64,000 nucleotides of DNA, from positions 5,766,001 to 5,830,000 of the forward strand of contig OZ245780.1 of assembly GCA_965227905.1 (NCBI GenBank). The letters are read 5' to 3'. Source of the stretch: CBDDHT01 sp965227905. GTDB taxonomy: Bacteria > Pseudomonadota > Alphaproteobacteria > Rhizobiales > Methyloligellaceae. The notes under the pieces were generated by a model that ran no database searches, was not told where the DNA came from, and was given only the letters and a program-made list of their open reading frames with translations. Both the position numbers and the translations under genes were made by a program. Positions 35,410 to 43,940 of the stretch are shown piece after piece (the stretch's first letter is position 1; every line of letters starts with the position of its first letter).

Positions 35410-35922
35410 CTAATCAGTCACAAGAGGATGCCGATAAACATATCGCGGTTGGCCGCGCAGCTCGGCAGTACCATCATCCACGCGCTTGGCACCAAGCCGC
35501 TCCGCAACGGCACTGGAGGCACGATTGTCCGGGTGAACGAAACTCACAAGCGGACCAAGGCCTATTTCCAGATTCGCCCAGCGACGCGCTTCGACCGCAG
35601 CTTCCGTTGCAAAGCCCTTGCCCTCATTGCCTGGAAAAAGAGACCAGCACAGCTCGGGTTCATCCAAATCCTGCGGATACCAGAGTCCGGCAAAGCCAAC
35701 GGCCTTGTCCGTTGCCTTGTCAGCCACGAGAAAAACGCCGAAACCGCGAACCATCCATTGCCCCGCCTTCGCACAGAATTCATCCCAGGCCGCAATTTCG
35801 CTGAGGGCTCCCCCGACAAATGCCTGCAGTTCGGCATTCGTCTTCAATGCGCAATAGGCTGGGAAATCGTCCATCTGCCATCCACGCAGACGGAGCCGAT
35901 CGGTTGTGAGCGTCGGGACCAT
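35410..35922 (-). CDS. GNAT family N-acetyltransferase
   Basis: A 170-residue acetyltransferase of the RimJ/RimL-like branch. It begins with TDRLRLRGW, and the acetyl-CoA loop is PGNEGKGFATEA in the middle, followed by a conserved HPDNRASSAVAERLGA. The acceptor is unknown. It lies 71 bases downstream of leuA on the same strand, with a terminator-like hairpin between, so it probably has some independence. It reads towards the MITE-like element. Confidence 0.85.
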   Translation of the reverse strand: MVPTLTTDRLRLRGWQMDDFPAYCALKTNAELQAFVGGALSEIAAWDEFCAKAGQWMVRGFGVFLVADKATDKAVGFAGLWYPQDLDEPELCWSLFPGNEGKGFATEAAVEARRWANLEIGLGPLVSFVHPDNRASSAVAERLGAKRVDDGTAELRGQPRYVYRHPLVTD

Positions 35923-35961
35923 TAATCTCTCAGAGCGTTCAGATGACAGGTCGGTAAGTGA

Positions 35962-35988
35962 GAGGGGTCCGACACTCCCGGACCCCTC
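35962..35988. terminator. Terminator-like hairpin after leuA
   Basis: GAGGGGTCCG (35962-35971) pairs perfectly with CGGACCCCTC (35979-35988) around a seven-base loop, directly after the leuA stop. The plus-strand side is followed by ATTTCTT; on the leuA strand the tail is only weakly T-rich. Confidence 0.65.
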
Positions 35989-35993
35989 ATTTC

Positions 35994-37673
35994 TTAGTTG
36001 CGAGCGAGCAGCCGATTGACCGCGGCTGTAACCGCATGTAGCGAGGCGCGCACGATGTCAGCATGCTTGCCGGCGCCAAAAACCGGCTGGTCATCAGCGT
36101 CGCGAATTTCGACGAAAGCAATCGCTTCCGTATGAGCGCCGGAACCAATGGCGTGCTCGTTGAAATCCGCAAACCGGAACTCAAGCCCAGTCTTAGCCTT
36201 GATTGCGTCGACATAGGCATCGATCGGTCCGGTGCCTGAACCCTCAATATCGATAACAGCACCATTGTCTTCGACACTCACCGTGAGACCTGTCTTGCCA
36301 TCAGGGCCTTTGGTAGAGGACCGCTTGTGATCGATGAATGCGAAACGGCCATCGGGTGCGAGATATGTCTCTTCGAAAATTCTCCAGATGGTCGATGGAA
36401 CCATCTCCTCTCCGGTTCGGTCTGCTTCCTTCTGAACCTCTCCGCTCAGATCGATCTGCAAAGAACGGGGTAGAACAATTCCGAAGTCGCTCTCCATCAC
36501 ATAGGCAATGCCGCCCTTGCCCGACTGGCTGTTCACCCGGATGACCGCCTCGTAGGTCCGCCCAACGTCATTGGGATCAATCGGCAGGTATGGCACTTCC
36601 CAGTAAGGGTCGTTGGCCTTGGCCTTCGCATTCAATCCCTTACGGATGGCGTCCTGATGCGAGCCGGAGAAGGCCGTAAACACCAACTCTCCAGCGTAAG
36701 GGTGGCGCGGATGGACCGGCAACTGATTGCAATATTCAGCGGCCTTGCGAATGGCATCGATATCGGTCAGCTCGACCTTCGGGTCGACGCCCTGTGTGTA
36801 GAGGTTCAACGCCAAGGTCACCAGATCCACATTGCCCGTGCGCTCGCCATTGCCGAACAACGTTCCTTCGACACGCTGTGCACCGGCCATGACGCCCAAC
36901 TCAGTCGCTGCCACTCCGCATCCCCGATCGTTATGGGTATGCAGAGACAGCACAATGGAGTCGCGGCGGTTGAGATTACGATGCATCCACTCGATCTGAT
37001 CGGCATAGATGTTCGGCGTCGACAGCTCGACAGTCGATGGCAGGTTGATGATCATCGGACGATCCGGTGTCGGCTCAAACACATCCGTTACCGCGTCGCA
37101 GATCTCTTTGGAGAAATCGAGTTCGGTCCCGGTGAAACTCTCTGGCGAATACTGCCAGACCAACTCGGTGTCGGTGACCTGTTCTCCCAGTTTGCGGACC
37201 AACTCCGCTCCCTGGACCGCGATGTCGACGATACCGGCCCGGTCCATCTGAAAGACAAGCTTGCGCTGCGCCGTCGATGTCGAATTGTAAAGATGGACGA
37301 TGGCACGCTTGGCGCCGGCGATCGCTTCGAAGGTGCGCTCGATCAGATGCTCTCTTGCCTGCGTCAACACCTGGATCGTGACGTCATCGGGAATGAGATC
37401 TTCCTCGATCAAGGTCCGCGCAAAGTCGAAGTCGGTTTGAGAGGCGGACGGAAAGCCGACCTCGATTTCCTTGAAGCCGATCTTGACCAGCGTATCCCAC
37501 ATGCGCCGCTTGCGTTCCGCGCCCATCGGTTCGATGAGCGCCTGATTGCCGTCGCGCAAGTCCACCGCACACCAGATCGGTGCCTCGTCGATCGTTTGAT
37601 CCGGCCAATGCCGGTCTTTGATATCGACGGGTTTGAAGGGGACATATTTCCCCTCATTCACTGTCATTGACAT
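35994..37673 (-). CDS. leuA: 2-isopropylmalate synthase
   Basis: A 559-residue type-2 LeuA, the first committed enzyme of leucine synthesis (acetyl-CoA plus 2-oxoisovalerate). The N-terminal HMGL-like TIM barrel has the catalytic WCAVDLRDGNQAL and the metal-binding SLHTHNDRGCG. The C-terminal LeuA regulatory (leucine-feedback) domain covers about residues 430-559. The long N terminus (KYVPFKPVDIKDRHWPDQTI) identifies the LeuA2 branch. It has a 341-base upstream region for control. The neighbouring genes are unrelated. Confidence 0.95.
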   Translation of the reverse strand: MSMTVNEGKYVPFKPVDIKDRHWPDQTIDEAPIWCAVDLRDGNQALIEPMGAERKRRMWDTLVKIGFKEIEVGFPSASQTDFDFARTLIEEDLIPDDVTIQVLTQAREHLIERTFEAIAGAKRAIVHLYNSTSTAQRKLVFQMDRAGIVDIAVQGAELVRKLGEQVTDTELVWQYSPESFTGTELDFSKEICDAVTDVFEPTPDRPMIINLPSTVELSTPNIYADQIEWMHRNLNRRDSIVLSLHTHNDRGCGVAATELGVMAGAQRVEGTLFGNGERTGNVDLVTLALNLYTQGVDPKVELTDIDAIRKAAEYCNQLPVHPRHPYAGELVFTAFSGSHQDAIRKGLNAKAKANDPYWEVPYLPIDPNDVGRTYEAVIRVNSQSGKGGIAYVMESDFGIVLPRSLQIDLSGEVQKEADRTGEEMVPSTIWRIFEETYLAPDGRFAFIDHKRSSTKGPDGKTGLTVSVEDNGAVIDIEGSGTGPIDAYVDAIKAKTGLEFRFADFNEHAIGSGAHTEAIAFVEIRDADDQPVFGAGKHADIVRASLHAVTAAVNRLLARN

Positions 37674-38014
37674 TTGTCTTCATCCCATCAGTCTCGATCA
37701 CTCAGGTCCGATATGGACCGCAGCCGAGACATGAACTGTGTTTAAATGTTCAGGTTCTACTGCAAAGGGCGCAGGAACGGCCGCCGGCAACGCCAATGGA
37801 TCCGGCGACCGCCGCTAAGTCGAATAAGAGCGAGGCCGGACGCTGGCAGCGTCGAACGGGATGCGGAGAGCGCACGCGCACAGGAGGTGCTGTCGCCACC
37901 AAGACTTATGCGATGATCGCAAGCCATTCCGCTATCCTCAGGGATCAAAGTAAGAACAGTCTTAACGCCGGCGGATAAGGCAAGTCAACGAAATTGGAAG
38001 ACTACCGGCATGCT
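37674..38014. other. 341-bp leuA upstream region
   Basis: It lies between the stop of the EmrB-like gene and the leuA start, both on the minus strand, so it should hold the leuA promoter. On the minus strand there is a short open frame from 37948 to 37757 whose end is rich in arginine (GRRIHWRCRRPF), and after it the stem GGTCC-ATATC-GGACC near 37700. A leader-peptide or attenuation arrangement is possible, but there is no leucine run, so this is only a suspicion. Confidence 0.3.
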
Positions 38015-39544
38015 CTAGGCCTTTGCATGACGGCGACCAATCGCCGTCGCCAATACCGCCGGGATCGCCATGACCGATATCAGCGTATAGAGACCGAAAG
38101 CGTTGAGATAACCGATCATGGCCGACTGGCGTGTCATTTCCTTTGATATTCGAGCGAGTCCCTCGACGGATTCTGCATCCCAGGCTCCGACGGCCCAAGG
38201 CATGGTCAGCACCTCGTTGAACGCACTGATCTGCTCGGCCATGAGGCTGTAATTGATCCCCGTCGATCGTACGACCTCGGCGACACAGACGGAGATGAAT
38301 AAGCTGGCACCGATGTTGCGGAGCAGGTGAAAAACTGCTGTCGCCTCAGGCAGAACACGCGGATTGAGGGCCGAAAACGTCACGACGGTCAGCGGCACCC
38401 AGATAATGCCGACCGAGAACCCTTGCAGAATCCCATTAACGACGAGGACCCAGACCTCGACATTGAGATCGACACTCATCAACCAGACCCCGGACCAGAC
38501 CTGCGCGCTGAAACCGATAATCATGTTGATGCGAGGATTGATCCATCCCATCAGCATTGCAGCGAAGAAACCGGCCATGGCGCCGATACCGCGGCTGGAA
38601 ACGACGTAGCCGATCAGCGCATCGGGGAAACCCGAGTAGGTCTGAAGCAATGTCGGCAACAGCACCATCGGCGTCCAGTTGATCATGCCAAAAATGGATA
38701 CCAGCAGCAGGCCGATCGTATAGTCCTTGTTGAGAAGCAGTCTCAGATTGAGGAATGGCGCTTGTGCCGTGAGGCTGTGGACAATGAATATGTAAAAAGC
38801 GATCACACCAACGAAGGTCTCGATCACGATCTCCGGAGAGTCGTACCAATCCAGTCTCTGCCCACGTGACAAGACGAGCTGGATACAGGCAATCGAGACC
38901 GAGAGCGCAAGGAAGCCAATCCAGTCGAATCGGCTATCGGTTCTTTGCGTGCCAGCTCCCTTGGGCATTGTGAACAGAAGGCCGAAATAGGCCAGGAAAC
39001 CGGCAGGCAGGATCATGTAGAAAGACCAGCGCCAACTATAGACTTCCGCCAGATATCCGCCGATACCGGGACCAAGAATAGGCCCGAGAACAATGGCCAT
39101 TCCGTAGATGGCTGTGGCCATATTGTGCAGTCGTTTAGGGAAGATATCGAGCAGAATGGCCTGAGCCAGCGGCAATAGCGGCGCCCCAAGTGCACCTTGC
39201 ATGATCCGCCAGAAAACCAGAGCTTCGAGACTCGTCGCCGCGCCGCAGAAAAATGTCGCCGACGTAAAGCCGAAGACCGACCCAAGCATGACGCCCCGCT
39301 GCCCGAAACGCTCGACCAACCATCCCGTCAGAGGCATGGCAACGGCTGTCGCCAGAATGTTGAACGTCATCGTCCAGGCGATTTCGTCCGATGTCGCAGA
39401 CATCGCGCCCTGCAGCTGGGGCAGGATGGCCGAGACGACCATCACGGTCGTTATGAATAGCGACGCACTCGTCACGACAGCGATCATGATCGCTGTTCGA
39501 CGAAGTGGTGAAAAATGCTGCCGCGCGGCGTCGACTTCGTCCAT
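38015..39544 (-). CDS. DHA2-family multidrug efflux MFS transporter (EmrB-like)
   Basis: A 509-residue major facilitator with about 14 membrane helices. Motif A-like WLVERFGQRGVMLGS follows helix 2, and motif C GMAIVLGPILGPGIGGYL marks drug:proton antiporters. It is divergent from a MarR regulator and an EmrA-like adaptor, with which it should form a tripartite efflux pump (the outer-membrane TolC is not here). I start it at 39544, since the family N terminus begins just before SPLRRTAIMIAVV; the longer frame would cross the operator. Drug range is unknown. Confidence 0.9.
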   Translation of the reverse strand: MDEVDAARQHFSPLRRTAIMIAVVTSASLFITTVMVVSAILPQLQGAMSATSDEIAWTMTFNILATAVAMPLTGWLVERFGQRGVMLGSVFGFTSATFFCGAATSLEALVFWRIMQGALGAPLLPLAQAILLDIFPKRLHNMATAIYGMAIVLGPILGPGIGGYLAEVYSWRWSFYMILPAGFLAYFGLLFTMPKGAGTQRTDSRFDWIGFLALSVSIACIQLVLSRGQRLDWYDSPEIVIETFVGVIAFYIFIVHSLTAQAPFLNLRLLLNKDYTIGLLLVSIFGMINWTPMVLLPTLLQTYSGFPDALIGYVVSSRGIGAMAGFFAAMLMGWINPRINMIIGFSAQVWSGVWLMSVDLNVEVWVLVVNGILQGFSVGIIWVPLTVVTFSALNPRVLPEATAVFHLLRNIGASLFISVCVAEVVRSTGINYSLMAEQISAFNEVLTMPWAVGAWDAESVEGLARISKEMTRQSAMIGYLNAFGLYTLISVMAIPAVLATAIGRRHAKA

Positions 39545-39555
39545 GCTTGTTTCAG

Positions 39556-39565
39556 TGCCTAGGCA
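39556..39565. promoter_or_regulatory. CCTAGG-centred palindrome, site 1
   Basis: TGCCTAGGCA is a perfect ten-base palindrome, 12 bases upstream of the EmrB-like start. Its centre is 30 bases from that of site 2, close to three helical turns. Confidence 0.5.
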
Positions 39566-39584
39566 ATGGTATGTTGTGCAATAG

Positions 39585-39596
39585 TAACCTAGGTTA
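39585..39596. promoter_or_regulatory. CCTAGG-centred palindrome, site 2, likely MarR operator
   Basis: TAACCTAGGTTA is a perfect 12-base palindrome within a 20-base near-palindrome (39581-39600). It sits in the 73-base gap between the divergent MarR and EmrB-like genes. Operators of this size and place are usual for MarR proteins. Confidence 0.65.
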
Positions 39597-39617
39597 TCTA
39601 TTTTCGCGAGGCTTCCT

Positions 39618-40127
39618 TTGCACAGCGACGACACAAGCTATGTCGGGTTCCTGATTGCCGACGCTTCACGGCTGCTGCGTACGATTTTCGATCGGCGCGC
39701 TCGCGAGATCGGCCTGACCCGCTCGCAATGGCTGGTGGTGCGCAGACTCTATCGCAATCCCGGTGCCAGCCAGTCGGAACTGGCCGAGATGATGGAAATC
39801 GAGAAGGCGTCGGCCGGCCGGCTTATCGATCGACTCGAGCGGAACGGCTGGGTGCAGCGGCGGCCAGATGCAGCGGACAGGCGCATCAACCGCCTATTCC
39901 TGACCAAGCGCGCCGTCAAGGTGAATGCGAGCATTCATCCGATTGCCGAAGAGATGGTCGATGAAGCGCTTCAAGGACTCAGCAAGGCGGATCGAGCGAA
40001 ACTGACCGAGCTGATCACCCATTTCAAAGAACGTTTGCAGATTATGGCGGAAGCGGGCGAACCGGAAACAGAGCCTGCGGTAAAGAAAAACAAGGAGTTT
40101 GAGGCCCGTGCGCTTGACCTGGCTTAG
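39618..40127 (+). CDS. MarR family transcriptional regulator
   Basis: A 169-residue regulator with the MarR winged helix: QSELAEMMEIEKASAGRLIDRLERNGWVQRR is the DNA-recognition region (about residues 54-85), followed by the wing with PDAADRRINRLFLT. It is divergent from the efflux pump gene and overlaps the adaptor gene by 20 bases, so it most likely represses both. The start is a TTG with CGAGG six bases before it; this is the only good start near the operator. The inducer is unknown. Confidence 0.88.
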   Translation: MHSDDTSYVGFLIADASRLLRTIFDRRAREIGLTRSQWLVVRRLYRNPGASQSELAEMMEIEKASAGRLIDRLERNGWVQRRPDAADRRINRLFLTKRAVKVNASIHPIAEEMVDEALQGLSKADRAKLTELITHFKERLQIMAEAGEPETEPAVKKNKEFEARALDLA

Positions 40128-41175
40128 GCTGATCGCGCTTTTCGTCGTCCCAGCTCTCGCCGTTGCGGGAGGCCTCGGCATATGGCTGAAGGGCGGACGC
40201 TATGCGAGTACGGAGAACGCCTATGTCAAGGCGGATCTCGTCAAGATCGCGCCGGAGGTCACGGGTACCGTGCTAAAAGTGTTCGTCGAGGATCACGAGC
40301 ATGTCGAGGCCGGCGATGCACTTCTCACGCTCGATCCAGAGCCGTTTGAGATCGCCCGTGCACAAGCCGAAGCCGAGCTCGATGCAGCGCGCCAGCATGT
40401 CGAAACATTGCGTGCAACACTGTCGGAGGCTGGCGGCAGTTTGATTGAAGCCCAAAGCAAAGCCTCTTACCACAAGCAGCGCGCCGAGCGGCATGCGGCA
40501 CTCGCAAAGCGCGGTGTCGTGTCGACAAGCAAACTCGATGAAATCGAGAATGACGCCAAGACGTCCAGCGACCGTGTGACGATGGCGCAACGGACGGTGC
40601 AAAGAGCTTTGGCCGCACTTGGTGGGGATCCGAATATTCCAGTCGACGAACACCCCAGTGTGCGCGCGAAACAGGCAGCGCTCAACGCGGCCAAACGCGC
40701 GCTTTCGAGAACGACCTTGATCGCCCCCGTCTCCGGCAACGCGGCGAATGTAACTGTGCAAGTTGGCGAACAAATCAGAGCGGCAACACCGTTGTTCGCG
40801 ATCATCGCCGACAGCCGCCCCTGGGTAGAGGCAAACTTCAAGGAAACCGATCTGACTCACGTTCATGTCGGTCAGAAAGCAACTGTCGTCCTCGACATCT
40901 ATCCTGATCGGACCTGGCAGGCGGAGGTCGAGAGCATTAGCCCGGCAACTGGCGCGGAGTTTGCCATTCTCCCGCCTCAAAATGCTTCGGGGAACTGGGT
41001 CAAGGTCGTGCAGCGCCTGCCGATCAAGCTACGTCTCTTGAAGGCACCCGGCGAGCGCCCCTTGCGCGCGGGCATGACGGCCACCGTCTGGATCGATACC
41101 AACCGCAAACGCAAACTGGCAGACCTGATTGGCACCGATCTTTTTGGCAAAGCGACAGCCAAGGTCGAAGAATAA
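40108..41175 (+). CDS. HlyD-family efflux adaptor (EmrA-like)
   Basis: A 355-residue membrane-fusion protein. One N-terminal membrane helix (about residues 8-25) is followed by a biotinyl-lipoyl half (STENAYVKADLVKIAPEVTG), a coiled-coil hairpin (about 90-175) and the second lipoyl half with the PFAIIAD-type VTVQVGEQIRAATPLFAIIAD. It links the EmrB-like pump to an outer-membrane channel. GTG at 40108, with AAGGAG ten bases before it, is preferred over a TTG at 40099 that lies on the site itself. It overlaps the MarR gene by 20 bases. Confidence 0.9.
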   Translation: MRLTWLRLIALFVVPALAVAGGLGIWLKGGRYASTENAYVKADLVKIAPEVTGTVLKVFVEDHEHVEAGDALLTLDPEPFEIARAQAEAELDAARQHVETLRATLSEAGGSLIEAQSKASYHKQRAERHAALAKRGVVSTSKLDEIENDAKTSSDRVTMAQRTVQRALAALGGDPNIPVDEHPSVRAKQAALNAAKRALSRTTLIAPVSGNAANVTVQVGEQIRAATPLFAIIADSRPWVEANFKETDLTHVHVGQKATVVLDIYPDRTWQAEVESISPATGAEFAILPPQNASGNWVKVVQRLPIKLRLLKAPGERPLRAGMTATVWIDTNRKRKLADLIGTDLFGKATAKVEE

Positions 41176-41202
41176 GGGCTGCCTCTACCTGACAGAAATG
41201 GA

Positions 41203-42297
41203 ATGAGTGCTATGGGAGCTGGGATCACGATTCCAGCGCGCGAGCTTGAAGCATTTATCGCGCGCATTTTTGTTGCTGAAGGTGGCGAGCAGGACGAAGC
41301 CGATGCTATTGCCACCCATTTGGTCGACGCCAACCTGACCGGCCACGACAGCCATGGAGTCGTGCGGGTTCCACGTTATCTCGACTGGGTCAGCCGGGGA
41401 TTTCTCGTCTTCGGCCAGCACATCGAAACCATGATCGATAGCGACGGCCTGACGTTGCTGGACGGTAATCTTGGATTCGGCCAGGTCATCGGCCGCGAGG
41501 CGGTTGAGCTTGGTATCGAAAAAGCATCTCGCACCGGATTGGCCGTTGTCGCGCTCAGACGTGCCGGGCATCTTGGCCGTATTGGTGCCTGGACCGAACG
41601 CGCTGTCGAAGCCGGGCTTGTCGTCATCAGTTTCGTCAATGTGCGCGGCTCGATGCTCGTTGCACCACATGGAGGCGCCGAGCGCCGCATGTCGACTGCC
41701 CCGGTCTCGATCGGCGTGCCAAATCCTGACGGCGAGCCGTTCATCCTCGACTTCTCGACGGCGAAGGTCGCGGAGGGCAAAGCCCTCGTGGCGCTGCAAG
41801 GCGGCAAGCCCTTGGCCGAAGACAGCCTGATCGACGCAAACGGACAGCCGACAAAAGATCCTTCGGCTCTCTATGGGGAGGTGCCTCCCGGCACCGTGCC
41901 AAACCCTCGATCAGGACCCGGCGCTTTGATGCCGCTCGGCGCACATAAGGGCTCAGGGCTCGGGCTTGCTTGCGAACTCCTGGCCGGAACCCTAACCGGA
42001 TCGGGGACCAGTTGCCCGGACCAGCAAGCTTGGAATGGCATGCTTTCGATCTACATCGATCCGAACGCGATCGACGATGGCCACGGACATGCCGATACGA
42101 TCCGCGCCTATCTCGACTATGTGCAGAGTGCCAAGTCTGCCGACCCAGACGTTCCGGTCATGATTCCGGGTGACCCGGAGCGGGCAGCACGCAAAGCACG
42201 TTTGCGAGACGGCGTTTCATTGCCTGAGGCCGTGTGGCAGAGGATCTGCGAGGCGGCAGAAGAGCGCGGTGTGGCAGTCCCGGACACCCGAGCCTAG
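41203..42297 (+). CDS. LDH2/malate dehydrogenase family oxidoreductase (ComC-like)
   Basis: A 364-residue NAD(P)-dependent enzyme of the malate/lactate/ureidoglycolate dehydrogenase family. Typical features are the active-site NLTGHDSHGVVRVPRY segment near residue 45, NVRGSMLVAPHGG, and a C-terminal MIPGDPERAARKA. Members oxidise malate, ureidoglycolate, sulfolactate or 2,3-diketogulonate. It follows the efflux adaptor by 27 bases but is functionally closer to the RraA, HAD and UxaA-type genes downstream. Substrate unknown. The start could also be the second ATG, nine bases in. Confidence 0.87.
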   Translation: MSAMGAGITIPARELEAFIARIFVAEGGEQDEADAIATHLVDANLTGHDSHGVVRVPRYLDWVSRGFLVFGQHIETMIDSDGLTLLDGNLGFGQVIGREAVELGIEKASRTGLAVVALRRAGHLGRIGAWTERAVEAGLVVISFVNVRGSMLVAPHGGAERRMSTAPVSIGVPNPDGEPFILDFSTAKVAEGKALVALQGGKPLAEDSLIDANGQPTKDPSALYGEVPPGTVPNPRSGPGALMPLGAHKGSGLGLACELLAGTLTGSGTSCPDQQAWNGMLSIYIDPNAIDDGHGHADTIRAYLDYVQSAKSADPDVPVMIPGDPERAARKARLRDGVSLPEAVWQRICEAAEERGVAVPDTRA

Positions 42298-42328
42298 AGA
42301 CTCCAGCGCGCGAACAAAACCATACAAC

Positions 42329-42406
42329 GCCCCGGACCTGATCCGGGGCCCAGGGCAACAACAAGATTCCAGATTGAAGCCCTAGGCCCCGGATCAAGTC
42401 CGGGGC
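42329..42406. repeat. Palindromic intergenic repeat, diverged family 1
   Basis: GCCCCGGACCTGATCCGGGG then CCCAGGGC at the left pairs with GCCCTAGG then CCCCGGATCAAGTCCGGGGC at the right, inverted around 22 bases. It shares the GGAC(C/T)TGATCC core with the family-1 copies. It lies between convergent genes. Confidence 0.7.
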
Positions 42407-42439
42407 GTAGTTCGTCGATGCCTGCCTGATTAGAACCAC

Positions 42440-43144
42440 TCAATGCACGTCGTCTGCCTCGCCCCATGCCTGCTTCAGCTTTTCGACATTGAAGCCGGGC
42501 GCGCGCGCCGCTGCGAGAACTGGAACCTCCTTGCGCGTGCAAAGATCGATCGCATCGGGCACCGCGGCCGCAACCTCATCGGGAATGATGACCGCACCAT
42601 GGCGATCGGCATGGATGAGGTCACCCGGCGAGATATCGAGATCGAAGACACGCACAGGACAGTCCGTTTCAAGTACATGGACGTAGACATGGCTCGGTTT
42701 GACGCTTCCGGCGATGAGCTGGAACCCTTCGGCAAGATCACCAAGATCCCGCATCGTTCCATTGGTCAGAGCGCCTGCAAGTCCAAGACCTTTGTGAATC
42801 GCCGAATTCACTTCACCCCAGAAAGCACCGATGCAGTTCGGCCAATCCGTGTCCTCGAGCACAACGATGCTCGGTCCCGGATCCGCTGCAACATAGTCGT
42901 AGTAGGCAAGACGCATCGCACGGACCTCATCGGCCGGCCGGTCCGGCGGCTCGGCCGCTCTGATTTTAGCCGTCCTGGCATAGCCGACAATCGGTGCAAG
43001 ATCAGGAAAGGCTGCCTGCACAGGCAGACGCGTGAACCCATGTCCACGCCGCTCTGGTGCCACAACTTCAAGTGCATTGCAGATGGTCGGCGTATCGACA
43101 GCAGCCAGCGCAGTCAGCGCGGCTTCGGAAAGCCGTTCGCTCAT
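42440..43144 (-). CDS. RraA family protein
   Basis: A 234-residue protein of the RraA / 4-hydroxy-4-methyl-2-oxoglutarate aldolase family. The signature GALTNGTMRDLGDL near residue 115 contains the catalytic and metal-site R-D pair. The C-terminal GDLIHADRHGAVIIPDEV is typical. Many members are aldolases or oxaloacetate decarboxylases rather than RNase E regulators, and the catabolic neighbourhood favours that here. GGAGGG sits five bases before the ATG. It is divergent from the haloacid dehalogenase gene. Confidence 0.85.
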   Translation of the reverse strand: MSERLSEAALTALAAVDTPTICNALEVVAPERRGHGFTRLPVQAAFPDLAPIVGYARTAKIRAAEPPDRPADEVRAMRLAYYDYVAADPGPSIVVLEDTDWPNCIGAFWGEVNSAIHKGLGLAGALTNGTMRDLGDLAEGFQLIAGSVKPSHVYVHVLETDCPVRVFDLDISPGDLIHADRHGAVIIPDEVAAAVPDAIDLCTRKEVPVLAAARAPGFNVEKLKQAWGEADDVH

Positions 43145-43238
43145 GGGTTCCCTCCATGCGAGAATGTAAAAGGCAGGACATACAGCTTATACCAGCGCGG
43201 GAACCGTTCCGAGACCTGAGACGGAGAAAGTGTATTCC

Positions 43239-43940
43239 ATGGCAATAAAGGCGCTTACCTTCGACACATTCGGCACTTTGGTGGATTGGCGTAGTGCCAT
43301 TATCGCCGAGATGGAGGCACTCGGCTCAGAGAGAGGAATCAAACAGGACTGGATCGCTTTCACCAATGAGTGGAAGGCCTGCTATCGACTCGGAATGGAC
43401 CAGGTCAATTCTGGTGAAATCCCCTGGACCAATGTGGACGTCATCTACAGAAAGCGTCTCGATGAACTGCTGCCACGCTATGGGCTGGATGACCTGACGG
43501 ACCATGAACGCAACCATGTGAACACCGTCTGGTGCCGTCCACGCGCTTGGGCAGACTCGGTACAGGGCCTCGCCCGTCTTAAAGCGCACTATGTTCTGTC
43601 GACACTTTCGAATGGCAACTTCGCTTGGCTCGTCGCAATTGCCAAGCATTGCAATCTCCCATTCGATTGTATCCTGACGGCCGAGAATGCGCGTGTCTAT
43701 AAGCCTGATCCCAAGGTTTATCGGACAGCCATCGAGCTGTTGGGTTGCGCGCCCAACGAGATACTGATGGTCGCTGCCCACAATTACGATCTCGCCAGCG
43801 CCCGCGAAGAAGGCATGCGTACGGCCTTCTTCCCGCGGCAGGAGCACGGGCCAGGGCAGACGATCGATCAGGAGGCGGAGTCCGATTGGGATTTTGTCGC
43901 GAGAGACCTGAACGATCTGGCGGATCAATTGGGTTGTTGA
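43239..43940 (+). CDS. Haloacid dehalogenase type II (HAD superfamily)
   Basis: A 233-residue HAD hydrolase of the L-2-haloacid dehalogenase branch. The nucleophile is D9 in FDTFGTLVDW, the second motif is STLSNGN, the lysine is in VYKPDPKVY, and the last motif is VAAHNYDL. The latter, with asparagine and histidine rather than a DD pair, marks dehalogenase-type members. A 2-haloacid substrate is plausible but not proven. I use ATG 43239, 12 bases after GGAGA; the GTG at 43230 is too close to that site. Confidence 0.85.
   Translation: MAIKALTFDTFGTLVDWRSAIIAEMEALGSERGIKQDWIAFTNEWKACYRLGMDQVNSGEIPWTNVDVIYRKRLDELLPRYGLDDLTDHERNHVNTVWCRPRAWADSVQGLARLKAHYVLSTLSNGNFAWLVAIAKHCNLPFDCILTAENARVYKPDPKVYRTAIELLGCAPNEILMVAAHNYDLASAREEGMRTAFFPRQEHGPGQTIDQEAESDWDFVARDLNDLADQLGC

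Noticed and set aside
37757..37948. Classical leucine leader peptide upstream of leuA
   Set aside because: The open frame has no run of leucine codons, so I list it only as a suspicion in the intergenic entry.
7578..42406. CRISPR array
   Set aside because: The repeats are few, far apart, palindromic and of variable inner spacing; no regular spacers or cas genes are present.
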